Assembly (NCBI RefSeq): GCF_907163105.1
Contig: NZ_OU015321.1
Span: 496,001-560,000 of the forward strand
Source of the DNA: Cloacibacterium caeni
Lineage (GTDB): Bacteria; Bacteroidota; Bacteroidia; Flavobacteriales; Weeksellaceae
Direction: 5' to 3'
DNA: 64,000 bases
Below are positions 8,211-18,665 of this stretch, piece after piece; position 1 is the stretch's first letter, and every line of letters starts with the position of its first letter. Both the position numbers and the translations under genes were made by a program. The notes beneath the pieces were generated by a model. That model saw only the letters and a program-made list of their open reading frames with translations. It had not been told where the DNA came from and ran no database searches.

Positions 8211-8870
8211 ATGTTAGAAAGCATTTGGAGTTTCCTCTTAGATTTTGTTTCCAAGCCTGATCAGGTACTTTTAGCGATTATCGAAAAGTATCATAATTGG
8301 GTGTATGTTTTCTTGTTCTTAATCATTTTTGCGGAAACAGGTCTTATCATTGCTTCTTTTCTCATGCCATTTTTACCTGGTGATGCATTGATATTTACCA
8401 TTGGTTTATTGGCTCAAGAAGGTTCTCTTAATATTTATTTGGTGATTCCCTTGCTTATTTTCGCGGCGATTTTAGGTGATAATTTAAACTATTACGTGGG
8501 AAAACGTTTTGGTGATTATATCATGAATAGCGAAAAAGATTTTTTCATTAAGAAAAAACATCTAGAAAAAGCCAAAGATTTTTTTGATAAAAACGGAAAA
8601 AACTCTATCATCATTGCCCGATTTGTTCCCGTAATTAGAACAATCGTTCCATTTTTATGTGGCTCTACCAAAGTGAAATATTCTACTTTTCTAAGTTTTA
8701 GTATGATTGGAGCATTTCTTTGGGTAGGTGTAATAGGATTACTAGGCTACAACTTAGGGAAAATACAATGGGTAAAAGATAATTTAGATTTAATGATTTG
8801 GGGAATTATTATTTTGGCAAATATTCCGCTCATCAAACAAATATTTTTTTCAAAGAAAAAGGAAGTTTAA
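8211..8870 (+). CDS. DedA family membrane protein (second of tandem pair)
   Basis: A 219-residue paralogue of the preceding gene with the same layout: hydrophobic segments, FLPGDALIFTIG near 55, GDNLNYYVGKRFGDY near 90, and ARFVPVIRTIVPFLCGSTKV near 140. The two proteins align over their full length, with clear divergence, so the duplication is old. It ends in a hairpin that includes the stop codon. The two products may act on different lipid carriers or as a heteromer; that is conjecture. Confidence 0.9.
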   Translation: MLESIWSFLLDFVSKPDQVLLAIIEKYHNWVYVFLFLIIFAETGLIIASFLMPFLPGDALIFTIGLLAQEGSLNIYLVIPLLIFAAILGDNLNYYVGKRFGDYIMNSEKDFFIKKKHLEKAKDFFDKNGKNSIIIARFVPVIRTIVPFLCGSTKVKYSTFLSFSMIGAFLWVGVIGLLGYNLGKIQWVKDNLDLMIWGIIILANIPLIKQIFFSKKKEV

Positions 8871-8892
8871 CAATTTAAACTTCTTTTTTTTA
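8862..8892 (+). terminator. Terminator of the dedA pair
   Basis: GAAGTTTAA / TTAAACTTC form a 9-bp stem with loop CAAT, followed by eight T. The stop codon of the second dedA gene lies inside the stem. Confidence 0.75.
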
Positions 8893-9261
8893 TCTAGTCA
8901 TTCCTTTTAATAATCCCGAAATAATAGCTTGTTTGGGCGTTGCAACACCATTAGGATTGGTAATGGTTTTTGGAATTTGATAAGGATTAACGGTAAATCT
9001 TGAATTAAGTTGACTTAAATTCTTCTGAATGTCATTATCAACTTTTTGGGTATAATAAGACGGAAAGATAAGTGATTTATCAATATTTTGATTGAAAGTT
9101 TTTACAGAATTGTTTTTTGGAAGCGCCTTAAATGGCGAGATATAACTAAAGTTTATTTTAGTTTTTTCTTGAATAAATGTTTCATTCTTAGTAGAATCTA
9201 AAATTTGACCTTTAGAAACAAATGAAATTGCTAACAATAATGGTAAATACAATTTTTTCAT
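8890..9261 (-). CDS. Hypothetical secreted protein (123 aa)
   Basis: Not recognised. The N-terminus MKKLYLPLLLAISFVSKGQ is a typical Sec signal peptide with cleavage near residue 18. The mature part is short and rich in Asn, Gln and Lys, without Cys pairs or known motifs. It faces the dedA pair end-to-end and lies 65 bases downstream of prfB on the prfB strand. It is probably periplasmic or surface-exposed. Confidence 0.6.
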   Translation of the reverse strand: MKKLYLPLLLAISFVSKGQILDSTKNETFIQEKTKINFSYISPFKALPKNNSVKTFNQNIDKSLIFPSYYTQKVDNDIQKNLSQLNSRFTVNPYQIPKTITNPNGVATPKQAIISGLLKGMTR

Positions 9262-9326
9262 CTTTCTTTAATTTGTTACTAAATTAGAAAATAATTCTCA
9301 CAAACCATTGTTTTTCAGAAGAAATG

Positions 9327-10439
9327 TTATAAATCAAAATCATCATCAGAAACCGCTGTTCCTTCGTTCATTAAAAACGCTTTGAGGAAAGGAGTTAAAT
9401 TACCGTTCATTACGCCGTCTACATCAGAAGTTTCATAACCAGAACGCACATCTTTCACCAATTTATAAGGATGCATCACATAGTTTCTAATTTGGCTTCC
9501 CCATTCAATTTTCATTTTATTGGCTTCGATTTCGTTTCTAGCTTTCATTCTTTCTTCCAATTCCATTTCATAGAGACGAGATTTTAAAAGTTGCATTGCT
9601 TTTTCCTTATTTTGAAGCTGAGACCGAGATTCAGAATTTTCAATAATAATTCCAGTAGGAGCGTGACGAAGACGAACTGCAGTTTCTACTTTGTTTACGT
9701 TTTGTCCACCAGCTCCAGAAGCTCTCATGGTTTCAAAACTAATATCTGCAGGATTAATATTAATTTCTATAGAATCATCTACCAAAGGATAAACATACAC
9801 CGAAACAAAACTTGTATGACGTTTTGCGTTGCTATCAAACGGTGAAATTCTCACCAATCTGTGAACTCCGTTTTCGCCTTTCAGATAACCAAAAGCATAT
9901 TCTCCGTCAATTTCTAAAGTTACAGTTTTTACACCGGCAACATCACCTTCTTGATAGTTCAGTTCACGGATTTTATAGCCTTGTTTTTCGCTCCACATTT
10001 GATACATTCTCATGAGCATAGAAGCCCAATCACACGATTCTGTTCCACCAGCTCCTGCTGTAATTTGCAAAACGGCAGAAAGTTCATCACCTTCATTAGA
10101 CAACATGTTTTTGAACTCTAGATTTTCTATTTTTTCAACCAATTGAGGGAATTGTTCGTCTAATTCTTTTTCAGAATCAGCATCTTCTTTGGCAAATTCT
10201 ACCAAAACTTGCAAATCTTCAAATTGCGTATGAATTTCTTCATAATCTTCCACCCATTTTTTCTTAGAACGCAGTTGTTTTAGAAAACCTTCCGCTTCTT
10301 TCGGGTTGTCCCAAAATTCTGGAGCAGCCGTTTTTTCGTCATCGTTGATGATTTCAAGTTTCTTCTTTTCAATTTGAAGAAATTTATGCAAATCTTCGAT
10401 GCGTTTTTGTGTATCTTTAAGTTGGTCTGTTGTAATCAA
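9327..10439 (-). CDS. prfB: Peptide chain release factor 2
   Basis: Ribosomal termination factor for UGA and UAA codons. The 370-residue protein has the RF2 codon-reading tripeptide SPF at 199-201 and the catalytic GGQ at 244-246 ([10 protein letters not shown]). In many bacteria prfB carries an in-frame UGA near codon 25 read by a +1 frameshift for autoregulation. Here the matching region ([10 protein letters not shown]) is continuous and has CTT CAA where E. coli has CTT TGA C, so this control is missing. It shares a roughly 85-base upstream region with the divergent nuclease gene. Confidence 0.95.
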   Translation of the reverse strand: MITTDQLKDTQKRIEDLHKFLQIEKKKLEIINDDEKTAAPEFWDNPKEAEGFLKQLRSKKKWVEDYEEIHTQFEDLQVLVEFAKEDADSEKELDEQFPQLVEKIENLEFKNMLSNEGDELSAVLQITAGAGGTESCDWASMLMRMYQMWSEKQGYKIRELNYQEGDVAGVKTVTLEIDGEYAFGYLKGENGVHRLVRISPFDSNAKRHTSFVSVYVYPLVDDSIEININPADISFETMRASGAGGQNVNKVETAVRLRHAPTGIIIENSESRSQLQNKEKAMQLLKSRLYEMELEERMKARNEIEANKMKIEWGSQIRNYVMHPYKLVKDVRSGYETSDVDGVMNGNLTPFLKAFLMNEGTAVSDDDFDL

Positions 10440-10525
10440 AACTAAAATCTTTAGATGTGCAAAAATAAGGTTTTATTTAGATTGTATGCCACTGTTTTTA
10501 TTTTTAAAATTTCTAGTTTTGTGGA

Positions 10526-10996
10526 ATGAAAAACCAACTCATTTTCCTTTTTACTTTTCTGTTTTTCTTTGCTCAAGCTCAATTACAAGAAAATACTTGG
10601 TACAAAGTTTCTAAAATTACAGATGGCGATACTTTTTACGTCACTACTTCATCATCAGAAAAATATAAAATCAGATTAATAGGTATTGATGCGCCAGAAA
10701 CTAGAAACTTAGGTGTGAAAGTTCGTAAAGAATACTTCGGAACCGAAGCTAAAATTTTTGTTACTCAACTTTTGAGAAATAAAAAGGTGAAACTGACTTT
10801 TGATGTTCAAAAAACAGACAGATACGGCAGAGTTTTAGCTTATGTTTACCTCGAAAATGGCATCTTTTTGAACCAATATTTGGTAGAAAAAGGTTACGCC
10901 GTAGTTTCTACTTTTCCACCGAATGTGAAATATGTAGAAAAATTCACTCAAGCAGAAAGAAACGCCCGAAAGCTAAAACTTGGAATGTGGAAATGA
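10526..10996 (+). CDS. Secreted thermonuclease-like (SNase) nuclease
   Basis: A 156-residue staphylococcal-nuclease-fold protein with signal peptide MKNQLIFLFTFLFFFAQAQ. The calcium and catalytic residues are all present by motif: Asp33/Asp35 in TDGDTF, Arg50, Asp55 and Glu58 in RLIGIDAPET, and Arg102 in DRYGRVLAYVY. The family hydrolyses DNA and RNA to 3'-nucleotides; here it should act outside the cytoplasm, in nutrient scavenging or in degrading extracellular DNA. A TAGTTTTG -7-like box ends only 4 bases before the ATG, so the leader may be minimal. Confidence 0.9.
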   Translation: MKNQLIFLFTFLFFFAQAQLQENTWYKVSKITDGDTFYVTTSSSEKYKIRLIGIDAPETRNLGVKVRKEYFGTEAKIFVTQLLRNKKVKLTFDVQKTDRYGRVLAYVYLENGIFLNQYLVEKGYAVVSTFPPNVKYVEKFTQAERNARKLKLGMWK

Positions 10997-11015
10997 TTAT
11001 TGAACCTGTTTTTCT

Positions 11016-13468
11016 CTAAAAACCACTTAATTTAATCTGAATTCCGTAATTATCTTTAAATTCTGAAGTTTGATAATATCCTAATCGGTAGAAAAAGCCT
11101 ACATCAAATCCTCTTCCTAAAAATCGGTTCCAAACTGCACCAACTTCTTGATAAGGATGGTCTAAAACTTTAAAATCAAACTGATGGTTTTCAGGATTTT
11201 TAAAGCCACCAATCGCTGAATGATATGCTAATTTTATCGTAGAAACTCTATTTCCGAAGGTCTTAAATTGAAATGGCAATTCTTGAGAAAAATGAAGCGC
11301 AGCAAATTGATCTACATAAAAACTTCCAGATGGCATCGTCACAAAACTAAAAGTAGATGGCGTATTGATTTTAGAAAAAAGACTTGTAGAAAAAGCATTG
11401 AGGTCTCCTACAATTTCAAAATTCTTCCAAATAGGAGCGCTTCCCGAAGAAATACCTCCAGAAATTTTAATTTGAGAAGTTCCGATTTTAGACTTGAATT
11501 GATGAATCGCAAAAGCATCTAAACGATTGTAATCTAATTTTCCGCCCATAATTTCAAAACCTTTTTCGAAATTCACATAAAACTGAGGATAACCTTTTTG
11601 ATACGTCAATTTTCCTGAAGGAGTCATCAAATTTTTATCTTTTGGCGCATATTTTAGAGATAGAGTAGCGCTGAAATTCTGAAAATCATTGGCGAAGTTT
11701 TGGTATTGATAATCAAACAACGCATTTTGTTTTTCTCGGGTTAAAGCCAATTTTGCACTCAAAGAATTGCTTACATCATACAAAAACGAGGCTCCAAATT
11801 GCTGATTTCTGTAAAAATGGTCATTGTAAATATCCATGTTCAATTCATTGAATTTCATGGAACTGTCCCAAAAAGTTTTGTTGATTCTTCCAGCCGCAAA
11901 AATATCATCAGAATAATCTACTCTGAAAATAGAAGTTCTTTTTTCTGAAAGTTTCACATCTAAACCTGCGCCATATTTCCAAGTGTGGTCTCTAAAACCA
12001 AAGCCGAAATAAGCATCCGGCGAAAAAGTTTTAGAAAATTTTTCGTTGAGTTTTGCGCCAGCTCCCAATCTTACACCTTGATATTTATCGTAATTAAAAA
12101 TTTTGGTAAGGTCGAAATCCAGCATTTTATAGCGGATATTTCCCTTCAATAAATTGGTGATGAGGCTCACTCTTTTTTCAACATCTGCTTTTTTGACTAA
12201 AGTGTCTATTTTTTGATACGTTGCACTTTCTCTAGCAGATAAAGAATCGGTTCTGTATTGAGAAAGCAAGCTTCCATCTGCGTTTTTTACTTCTAAAGAA
12301 TAGCCAGAAAAATCACTTTTTTGTTGAGTAATATTGGTTTCAAAATCAAAATATTGGTTTTTGACATACAGAAAATTACCAAATTTTTTGGTTTTGAACT
12401 TTTGCTTTTCGTCTTTTTTCACACTGTCTTTTTTGGCTGTTTCAAAACGAGAGTCGCCCATTTTTACTTTCAGGTTTTCAGAAACCAAAAACCATTTATT
12501 GTTAATCGGTTTCCAAATGATGGTTCCGCTTCCTTCGTTTCGTTTTTTACTGCTGGTTTCCAGTTTTTTTAAGGCATAATTTTCTGCGTCAATGTAAATT
12601 TTACCATTGTATTTTCTCGGATTTTGCTTCAATTTATTGGTGATTTCTTTGAATTTAATCACATAAGTTTTTCTATTGTCAATTTCAATAGTGTCTGAAA
12701 GATAATAACGATAAATGTTGCGATTTTCTGGGCTTAACTGCCTCGGAATACGATTGAGATAAGAAATATTCAATGCCAAAGCTTCATAAATTGGATTTGG
12801 GAAACCAGACATTCTGCTGTCTAAAATATTGGTTTTGTCGCCGTATTTTTGAGAAAATTGATGTTCTGTAGCTTTTTCCCAAAGAAAAAACTGACTTTCC
12901 TTGGTTGCATTTACGAAATCTTCGCCCAGAAGTGAATCTTTCTTTTCTTTGTCTTTTTGTTTGAACGTTCTTTTCTCAATTTTTGCCAAAGAATCTGTTC
13001 TTTTGGCGAGAAAATTTTGATAATCTGCGATAGAATCTTGGTCTACATCAATCGAAATTTTACTGTATGATTTGAAATGATAAGAATCTAACGCTTGTGG
13101 ACTGTTTTTTTTGTAATTTTTATTGAATTCGTCTAGAATTTTCAGAGCTTTTGCGTCACTTTTATCGGTGAGAATAACTTTGTCTATGTTTCCCGTTTTT
13201 TCTTTACTTGGCGTCAAAGAAACTTTCATCTCTTTTTGTACGCTCACTTCTTTATCTTCAAAATTATTGGCAAAAATTTCTACTTTTTTACATTTGGTTT
13301 TGAAGGTTAATTTCCCATTTGCATCAGTTTTTCCTAGTAAATCATCATCACAATATACGGCAGCATTGTAGACCGCTTTTTGATTTTTAACATTGATAAC
13401 TTGAAGTTGATTTTGAGAAAAATATAAAGTAAAAAAAAGAGAAATAGCGCCGATAAAGTTTGTTTCAT
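11016..13468 (-). CDS. DUF5686 / carboxypeptidase-like regulatory domain outer-membrane protein, N-terminal frameshift
   Basis: Large Bacteroidota-specific surface protein. The intact frame 11016-13247 encodes the DUF5686 region: a periplasmic part with SISVDVDQ-like and YRYYLSDT segments, then a roughly 370-residue C-terminal region of alternating aromatic strands ending in F, consistent with an outer-membrane beta barrel. Reading further upstream in the same frame gives LQVINVKNQKAVYNAAVY, a carboxypeptidase D regulatory-like (CarboxypepD_reg) domain. The ATG and signal peptide (MKQTLSALFLFF) at 13468 lie in another frame, because the poly-A run at 13431-13438 has 8 bases. A ninth base would restore one open gene of about 817 codons. 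Function is unknown; family members are often annotated as TonB-receptor-like. Confidence 0.8.
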
Positions 13469-13546
13469 TTGGTTTTTTCTAATAAGACAAAACTATGGAT
13501 TAAAATGTTACACAAACGCACATGAAATCACAAATTTTTATTAAAA

Positions 13547-13573
13547 AACCCTCTCAATTTTCTTGAAAGGGTT
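13547..13573 (-). terminator. Terminator downstream of alaS
   Basis: AACCCT-C-TCAA and TTGA-A-AGGGTT pair around a short loop, followed on the minus strand by six T. Confidence 0.75.
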
Positions 13574-13597
13574 AAAATATTTTAAATTTTCGTAAAA

Positions 13598-16255
13598 TTA
13601 AATTTCCATTGCTTTATTCAAAGCATTTTCAATTCCTGCAAGATTTTTTCCACCGGCAGTTGCGAAACCTGGGTTTCCACCACCACCACCTTGAATTTCT
13701 TTTGCGAGTTCTTTTACGATGTTTCCAGCATGATAATTTGCTTCTAAATCTGCAGAAACTCCTACAGTAATCATTGGTTTTTCGCCTGCGTCAGAAATCA
13801 CAATCGTTACAGAATTTGGAATTTCTTTTTTCAATTGGAAGACAATATCTTTTACAGAACCAGCGTCAAGAGAAGTTCGTTTTACCAATAATTGCTTGTC
13901 GCCTTTTTGTACGAAAGCGTTTTTCCAATCGTTAATTTCGCCTTTTGCTTTTTCTTTTTTCAAAGCTTCAACTTCAGATTTTAGTGCAGTATTTTCTTCT
14001 AATAATTTTTCGATAGATTTTACTAAATCTTTAGATTTTAACAAAGCAGAAACTTCTTTCAGTTGGTTTTCTAAATTTTTGAAATATTCCGTTGCTTTAT
14101 CACCAGAAATCGCTTCTATTCTTCTAATTCCAGCAGCAGTAGAACTTTCTGCAACCAATTTGAAATGCCCAATTTCGCCAGTAGATTTTACGTGAGTCCC
14201 ACCACATAATTCTCTAGAACTGCCAAACTGAATCATTCTTACATTGTCACCATATTTTTCTCCGAAAAGTGCCATTGCTCCTTTGTCTAGCGCTTCCTGA
14301 ATCGGGATATTTCTGAATTCTTGTAACGGGATATTTTCCTTGATTTTAGCATTAACTTTTTCTTCCACCAAAGCCAATTCTTCTTCATTCATTTTAGAAA
14401 AATGCGAGAAGTCAAAACGCAAATATTCTGGACCTACATAAGAACCTTTTTGCTCTACGTGAGTTCCTAAAACGTCTCTCAAAGCTTCGTGCAACAAGTG
14501 TGTTACAGAGTGATTCGCTTGAGTGTTTTTTCTGTCTGCGGTATTTACTTCTGCGTAGAAAAGCGCTCCTGCATCTTTTGGCAATTCTTTCACCAAAGAA
14601 ATGATGAGGTTATTTTCTTTTTTAGTTTCTAAAACTTCTAAAATTTCAGTAGAATTTTTTCTGTCAAAAGCAGCAGGATTAGTAAGGTCAAAACCTTCTG
14701 CATAACTTGGGATAAGAATTCCTTTGTCACCAACCTGACCACCACCTTCAGGATAGAAAGGCGTTTTATTCAGTACAATTTGGAAGAATTCTCCGTCTTT
14801 ATTTTCTACTTTTCTATATCTTGTAATGTAAGTTTCAGAAGAAGTTTGGTCATAACCTACGAAAGTTTCAGGTTTTTCTTCTAAAATTACCCAGTCATAA
14901 ACTTTTTGCGCCGATGATTTTTTAGAACGTTGTTTTTGTTTTTCCATTTCTTCATCGAAGCCTTTTTCATCTACAGTTAATTGCTTTTCTTCGGCAATAA
15001 TTCTAGATAAATCGGCTGGGAAACCGTAAGTATCGTAAAGTTCAAAAACTTCAGTTCCTGGTAATACTTTTTCGTTTTTAGCAATGGCGTCTTTGATAAT
15101 GTGATCTAGACGAACCAAACCGTGTTCGATGGTTTTTAAGAAAGAATTTTCTTCTTCTTTAATCACTTCAGTCACCAATTTTTCTTGCTTCACAATTTCT
15201 GGGAAGAAAGCGCCCATTTGATTTTTAAGAACAGCCACCAATTCATATAAGAAAGGTTCTTTCATATCTAAAAATCGGTAAGAATACGAAATGGCACGTC
15301 TCAAAATTCTACGAATTACGTAACCAGCACCACCATTAGAAGGCAATTGACCGTCTGCAATGGCAAAAGCAACCGCACGAATATGGTCTACCACAACTCT
15401 AATTGCAATATCTTTTTCGTTTTCTAAAATTCCTTCATATTTTTTGCCAGAAAGTTCTTCTACTTTTGCAATCAGCGGAGTGAAAACATCGGTATCATAA
15501 TTAGATTTTTTACCTTGCAACGCCATACAAAGTCTCTCAAATCCCATTCCTGTATCTACATGTTGCGCAGGAAGTTTTTCTAGAGTTCCATCAGCTTTTC
15601 TGTTGAACTCCATGAATACGTTATTCCAAATTTCTACAACTTGAGGATGATCTTGGTTAATCAGTAGAACTCCCGGAGTTTTTGCTTTTTCTTCGTCAGA
15701 ACGTAGGTCTACGTGAATTTCTGAACAAGGTCCACAAGGTCCAGATTCGCCCATTTCCCAGAAATTATCTTTCTTGTTTCCGTTGATGATTCTATCTTCT
15801 GAAATGTGAGCTTTCCAGAAATCATAAGCAGCTTGGTCGCGCTCTAAATTTTCTGAAGCGTCTCCCTCAAAAATGGTTACATATAGATTTTCTTTTGGAA
15901 TTTTATAAACTTCTGTCAGTAATTCCCAAGCAAAATCGATGGCTTCTTTTTTGAAATAATCTCCAAAACTCCAATTTCCCAACATTTCAAACATGGTGTG
16001 GTGATATGTATCACGACCTACATCGTCCAAATCATTGTGTTTTCCAGAAACTCTCAAACATTTTTGAGTATCGGCAATTCTAGGTGCTTTTGGTTCTTTG
16101 TAACCAAGGAAATAGTCCTTAAACTGTGTCATTCCAGAGTTGGAAAACATTAGAGTAGGGTCATCTTTCAGCACAATTGGAGCAGAAGGAACAATTAAGT
16201 GTCCTTTGCTTTTGAAAAAATCTAAAAACTGTTGGCGTATTTCTTGTGAAGTCAT
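13598..16255 (-). CDS. alaS: Alanyl-tRNA synthetase
   Basis: Class II synthetase charging tRNA-Ala in the cytosol. The 885 residues show the full bacterial architecture: catalytic core with [10 protein letters not shown] and [20 protein letters not shown], the tRNA-recognition helix domain, the editing domain with zinc-binding [11 protein letters not shown] and CGGTHV, and the DHHA1/C-Ala end with the glycine-rich [14 protein letters not shown]. Length is typical. It stands alone, ending in a clear hairpin, and there is an AlaS-type start [14 protein letters not shown] with no competing upstream ATG. Confidence 0.97.
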   Translation of the reverse strand: MTSQEIRQQFLDFFKSKGHLIVPSAPIVLKDDPTLMFSNSGMTQFKDYFLGYKEPKAPRIADTQKCLRVSGKHNDLDDVGRDTYHHTMFEMLGNWSFGDYFKKEAIDFAWELLTEVYKIPKENLYVTIFEGDASENLERDQAAYDFWKAHISEDRIINGNKKDNFWEMGESGPCGPCSEIHVDLRSDEEKAKTPGVLLINQDHPQVVEIWNNVFMEFNRKADGTLEKLPAQHVDTGMGFERLCMALQGKKSNYDTDVFTPLIAKVEELSGKKYEGILENEKDIAIRVVVDHIRAVAFAIADGQLPSNGGAGYVIRRILRRAISYSYRFLDMKEPFLYELVAVLKNQMGAFFPEIVKQEKLVTEVIKEEENSFLKTIEHGLVRLDHIIKDAIAKNEKVLPGTEVFELYDTYGFPADLSRIIAEEKQLTVDEKGFDEEMEKQKQRSKKSSAQKVYDWVILEEKPETFVGYDQTSSETYITRYRKVENKDGEFFQIVLNKTPFYPEGGGQVGDKGILIPSYAEGFDLTNPAAFDRKNSTEILEVLETKKENNLIISLVKELPKDAGALFYAEVNTADRKNTQANHSVTHLLHEALRDVLGTHVEQKGSYVGPEYLRFDFSHFSKMNEEELALVEEKVNAKIKENIPLQEFRNIPIQEALDKGAMALFGEKYGDNVRMIQFGSSRELCGGTHVKSTGEIGHFKLVAESSTAAGIRRIEAISGDKATEYFKNLENQLKEVSALLKSKDLVKSIEKLLEENTALKSEVEALKKEKAKGEINDWKNAFVQKGDKQLLVKRTSLDAGSVKDIVFQLKKEIPNSVTIVISDAGEKPMITVGVSADLEANYHAGNIVKELAKEIQGGGGGNPGFATAGGKNLAGIENALNKAMEI

Positions 16256-16327
16256 ATTGATAATGCTTTCTATATATGTTTTTGTAAAGACGCAAATTTA
16301 ATGATTTTGAACATGATGTGGAAATAA

Positions 16328-16357
16328 AAAAACGCTCAAATTCATTTGAGCGTTTTT
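16328..16357 (-). terminator. Bidirectional hairpin downstream of prmA
   Basis: AAAAACGCTCAAA and TTTGAGCGTTTTT form a perfect 13-bp stem with loop TTCA, T-rich on either strand. Confidence 0.85.
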
Positions 16358-16365
16358 CTAAAAAT

Positions 16366-17193
16366 TTATTTCTCCAAAAGCAAGCTGCACCATTCTTCTC
16401 GCTGTTGTTTGTTTTTGAGTTTTAGACCTTGTTCTGTGCAAACTTCTAGAATATCATCTACATCAAAGAAACATAAGCCAGAAAGCAATAATTCGCTGCC
16501 TTCATTCATGTCTTTTACGTAAGTTGGGATGTCTGAAATCAAGATATTTCTGTTGATATTTGCTAAGATAATGTCAAATTTTTCTTTGCCTAAATTTTCA
16601 GCAGTTCCCAGTTCAATTCTAAGTTCCACATTGTTTCTCTCAGCGTTTTCTTTGGAATTTTCAACCGACCATTCGTCAATGTCAATCGCCAAAACATCTT
16701 TTGCACCTTTCATTTTGGCATAAATCGCTAAAACGGATGTACCGCAACCCATATCCAAAACTTTTTTGTCTTTGAAATCCATTTCCAGCATTTGCTGAAT
16801 CATTAAATGTGTGGTAGGATGATGCCCCGTTCCGAAAGACATTTTCGGCTGAATAATGATTTCTTCCATCGCAGGGTTTGGCTCGTGAAATTCTGCACGA
16901 ATTAAGACTTTGTCTTCTACATTAATTGGAGAGAAGTTTTTTTCCCATTCTTCGTTCCAGTTGATGTTCGGCATTTCTTGGAAAGTGTAAGAAATTTTTA
17001 CAAGTTCATTGTTGAAAATTTCTAGGGTTTTGAAATTCTCTTCGTTTACCAAATCCGTTGGAATATATGCTAAAATGCCTTCTAATTCTTCGGTAAAACT
17101 GTCAAAACCTATTTCAATAAGTTCTGCCATTAAGATTTCGTTCCAAGGTTCTAGCGGTTGTATTTTGAAGTTGAATTCGGTATAGTTGTTCAT
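16366..17193 (-). CDS. prmA: Ribosomal protein L11 methyltransferase
   Basis: SAM-dependent enzyme that trimethylates ribosomal protein L11. The 275 residues show the small N-terminal substrate domain (FNFKIQPLEPWNEILMAELIEIGFDSF), the PrmA signature SFGTGHHPTTHLM at 119-131, SAM motif I VLDMGCGTSVLAIYA at 145-159, and ILANINRNILISDIP near 214. Length is normal for Bacteroidota PrmA. It is a single gene ended by a strong hairpin, and the stretch upstream of its start is the gene-free region with palindromes. Confidence 0.93.
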   Translation of the reverse strand: MNNYTEFNFKIQPLEPWNEILMAELIEIGFDSFTEELEGILAYIPTDLVNEENFKTLEIFNNELVKISYTFQEMPNINWNEEWEKNFSPINVEDKVLIRAEFHEPNPAMEEIIIQPKMSFGTGHHPTTHLMIQQMLEMDFKDKKVLDMGCGTSVLAIYAKMKGAKDVLAIDIDEWSVENSKENAERNNVELRIELGTAENLGKEKFDIILANINRNILISDIPTYVKDMNEGSELLLSGLCFFDVDDILEVCTEQGLKLKNKQQREEWCSLLLEK

Positions 17194-17846
17194 TTGATAA
17201 TTGTTTCGAGTTGCGAGATTCGGGTTACGAGATTTGCAAATTTACGGAATTTGTTTTACGTAATAGGGTAAAGTTTTTCGTAAAGTTTTTGTAACACGAA
17301 GTTTTCCAAGTTTGTCACAAAGTTGACAAGGTTTGTTTAAAATTTTTGAGAAGTTTCACTTCTGGAAAGATTGTTCCATAGGAACAAAAGGTTTGTAGAA
17401 AAATTTTGTGGAGATTTTTTTGAGCTCCGTAGGAGCGATAGATTGTTTTTTTTGGAGCGAGTGTAAATTGTTTCCAAAGTTTTGAATATTATTAATATTT
17501 TTCAATTTAAAAATCGTTCCGAAGGAACGTAATGTGTATGAAATCATTTTGCGTTTTGCTGTTGCGTTCCGTAGGAACGCTATATTTTTTAAGTGTAATT
17601 AAGACATTGCGTTCCTGCGGAACGCTTTTATTTTGCGGAAATTTTTTATTACACACATTTGGTTCCTATGGAACCTAAAAAAAATCTGGAAAATTTTAAA
17701 AATTGAAAAGAAAAACTGTCCGTGAATTTCAGCCACGATTGTAGCATTGTTTGAGCTCTTTTAAAAATTTTTTGAGAAAAATTTTTAAAAAGCGAGTGCG
17801 GAAAGCGTGTCTGAAATTGAAAAAAATCCAAAACGTGTGCTACAAA
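17194..17846. other. Gene-free stretch with repeats; no credible ORF
   Basis: About 650 bases between prmA and the tpiA terminator. The first 60 bases hold a low-complexity GAGTTGCGAGATTCGGGTTACGAGATT block and a GTAACACGAAG...CACAAAG motif of the kind dispersed in flavobacteria. Then comes the palindrome array at 17371-17675. The two short open frames here run straight through the palindromes (for example ...FVPMEQSFQK), have no upstream ribosome-binding context and look like repeat-derived shadows. Confidence 0.7.
17371..17675. repeat. Array of six short palindromes with TTCC-NNN-GGAA core
   Basis: Six perfect inverted repeats share the form NN(T/C)CC-3 bases-GG(A/G)NN: TTGTTCC-ATA-GGAACAA (17371-17387), GCTCC-GTA-GGAGC (17424-17436), CGTTCC-GAA-GGAACG (17515-17529), GCGTTCC-GTA-GGAACGC (17564-17580), GCGTTCC-TGC-GGAACGC (17609-17625) and GGTTCC-TAT-GGAACC (17661-17675). 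The centres are 51, 92, 50, 45 and 51 bases apart, so spacing is near 50 with one double step. This is a REP-type array. Confidence 0.75.
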
Positions 17847-17873
17847 AAAAGCCGAGAATAATTCCCGACTTTT
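17847..17873 (-). terminator. Terminator downstream of tpiA
   Basis: On the minus strand AAAAGTCGGGAA pairs with TTCTCGGCTTTT (two or three G-U pairs), followed by a T run. Confidence 0.75.
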
Positions 17874-17903
17874 ACTTTTTACTTGGTTATTTTTACTTGG
17901 CTC

Positions 17904-18665
17904 TTATTGATTAAAACCTTCAATAATTTTAGAAAAATCTTCTAATTTTAAAGCAGCTCCACCAATTAAACCACCGTCAATGTCTGGCTGAGAAAAAATC
18001 TCTTTCGCATTGTCTGGTTTTACAGAACCGCCATACAAAATTGAAATTTCGTTGGCAACTTCTTGTCCGTATTTTGTGGCGATAAGACTTCTGATGTGCG
18101 CGTGAATTTCTTGCGCTTGTTCTGGAGTGGCAGTTTCGCCAGTTCCAATCGCCCAAACTGGTTCGTAAGCGATCACCACTTTTTTAATTTCTTCCGCAGA
18201 AAGCGTGAAAAGAGCAGTTTCGGTTTGGTTTTTTACCACTTCTAAATGTTGTCCAGATTTTCTTTGTTCCAGAGTTTCTCCGTTACAATAGATTGGAGTT
18301 AAACCTTTGTCTAAAGCCAATTTTACTTTTCTATTGCAGTGAGAATCTGTTTCTCCGTGGTATTGTCTGCGTTCACTGTGTCCAATGATAGAACCGTCTG
18401 CTTCGATAGATTGCAACATATCTGCAGAAATTTCACCGGTGTAAGCGCCACTTTCGTATTCGCTCATATCTTGTGAAAAAACACCGATTTCATTGTTTTC
18501 AAATACATCTCTAGCCATCATTAAATATAATGAAGGAGGAGCAATCCACACTTCGCAATTGGTGGTATTTGCTTTTTTATAATCTAATAATTGAGCCATT
18601 AATTGTTGAGCATCAATCACGTTTTTGTTCATTTTCCAGTTTCCTGCTACAATGTTTTTTCTCAT
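17904..18665 (-). CDS. tpiA: Triosephosphate isomerase
   Basis: Glycolytic enzyme interconverting dihydroxyacetone phosphate and glyceraldehyde 3-phosphate. The 253 residues contain Lys11 in GNWKMN, catalytic His96 in IIGHSERR, catalytic Glu168 in VIAYEPVWAIGTG, and the phosphate-binding LYGGSVKPDNA loop near 212. Length and motif spacing are standard. It is followed by its own terminator; its nearest neighbour upstream is a TerB-like gene 143 bases away. Confidence 0.97.
   Translation of the reverse strand: MRKNIVAGNWKMNKNVIDAQQLMAQLLDYKKANTTNCEVWIAPPSLYLMMARDVFENNEIGVFSQDMSEYESGAYTGEISADMLQSIEADGSIIGHSERRQYHGETDSHCNRKVKLALDKGLTPIYCNGETLEQRKSGQHLEVVKNQTETALFTLSAEEIKKVVIAYEPVWAIGTGETATPEQAQEIHAHIRSLIATKYGQEVANEISILYGGSVKPDNAKEIFSQPDIDGGLIGGAALKLEDFSKIIEGFNQ

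Noticed and set aside
17371-17675. The regularly spaced palindromes as a CRISPR array
   Set aside because: The repeats are only 13-17 bases and vary in sequence, the pairing is kept rather than the sequence, and there are no cas genes in the window.
17356-17831. Two short open frames on the minus strand (63 and 60 residues) between prmA and tpiA
   Set aside because: They read straight through the palindrome array, have no start context, and their protein sequence is just translated repeat.
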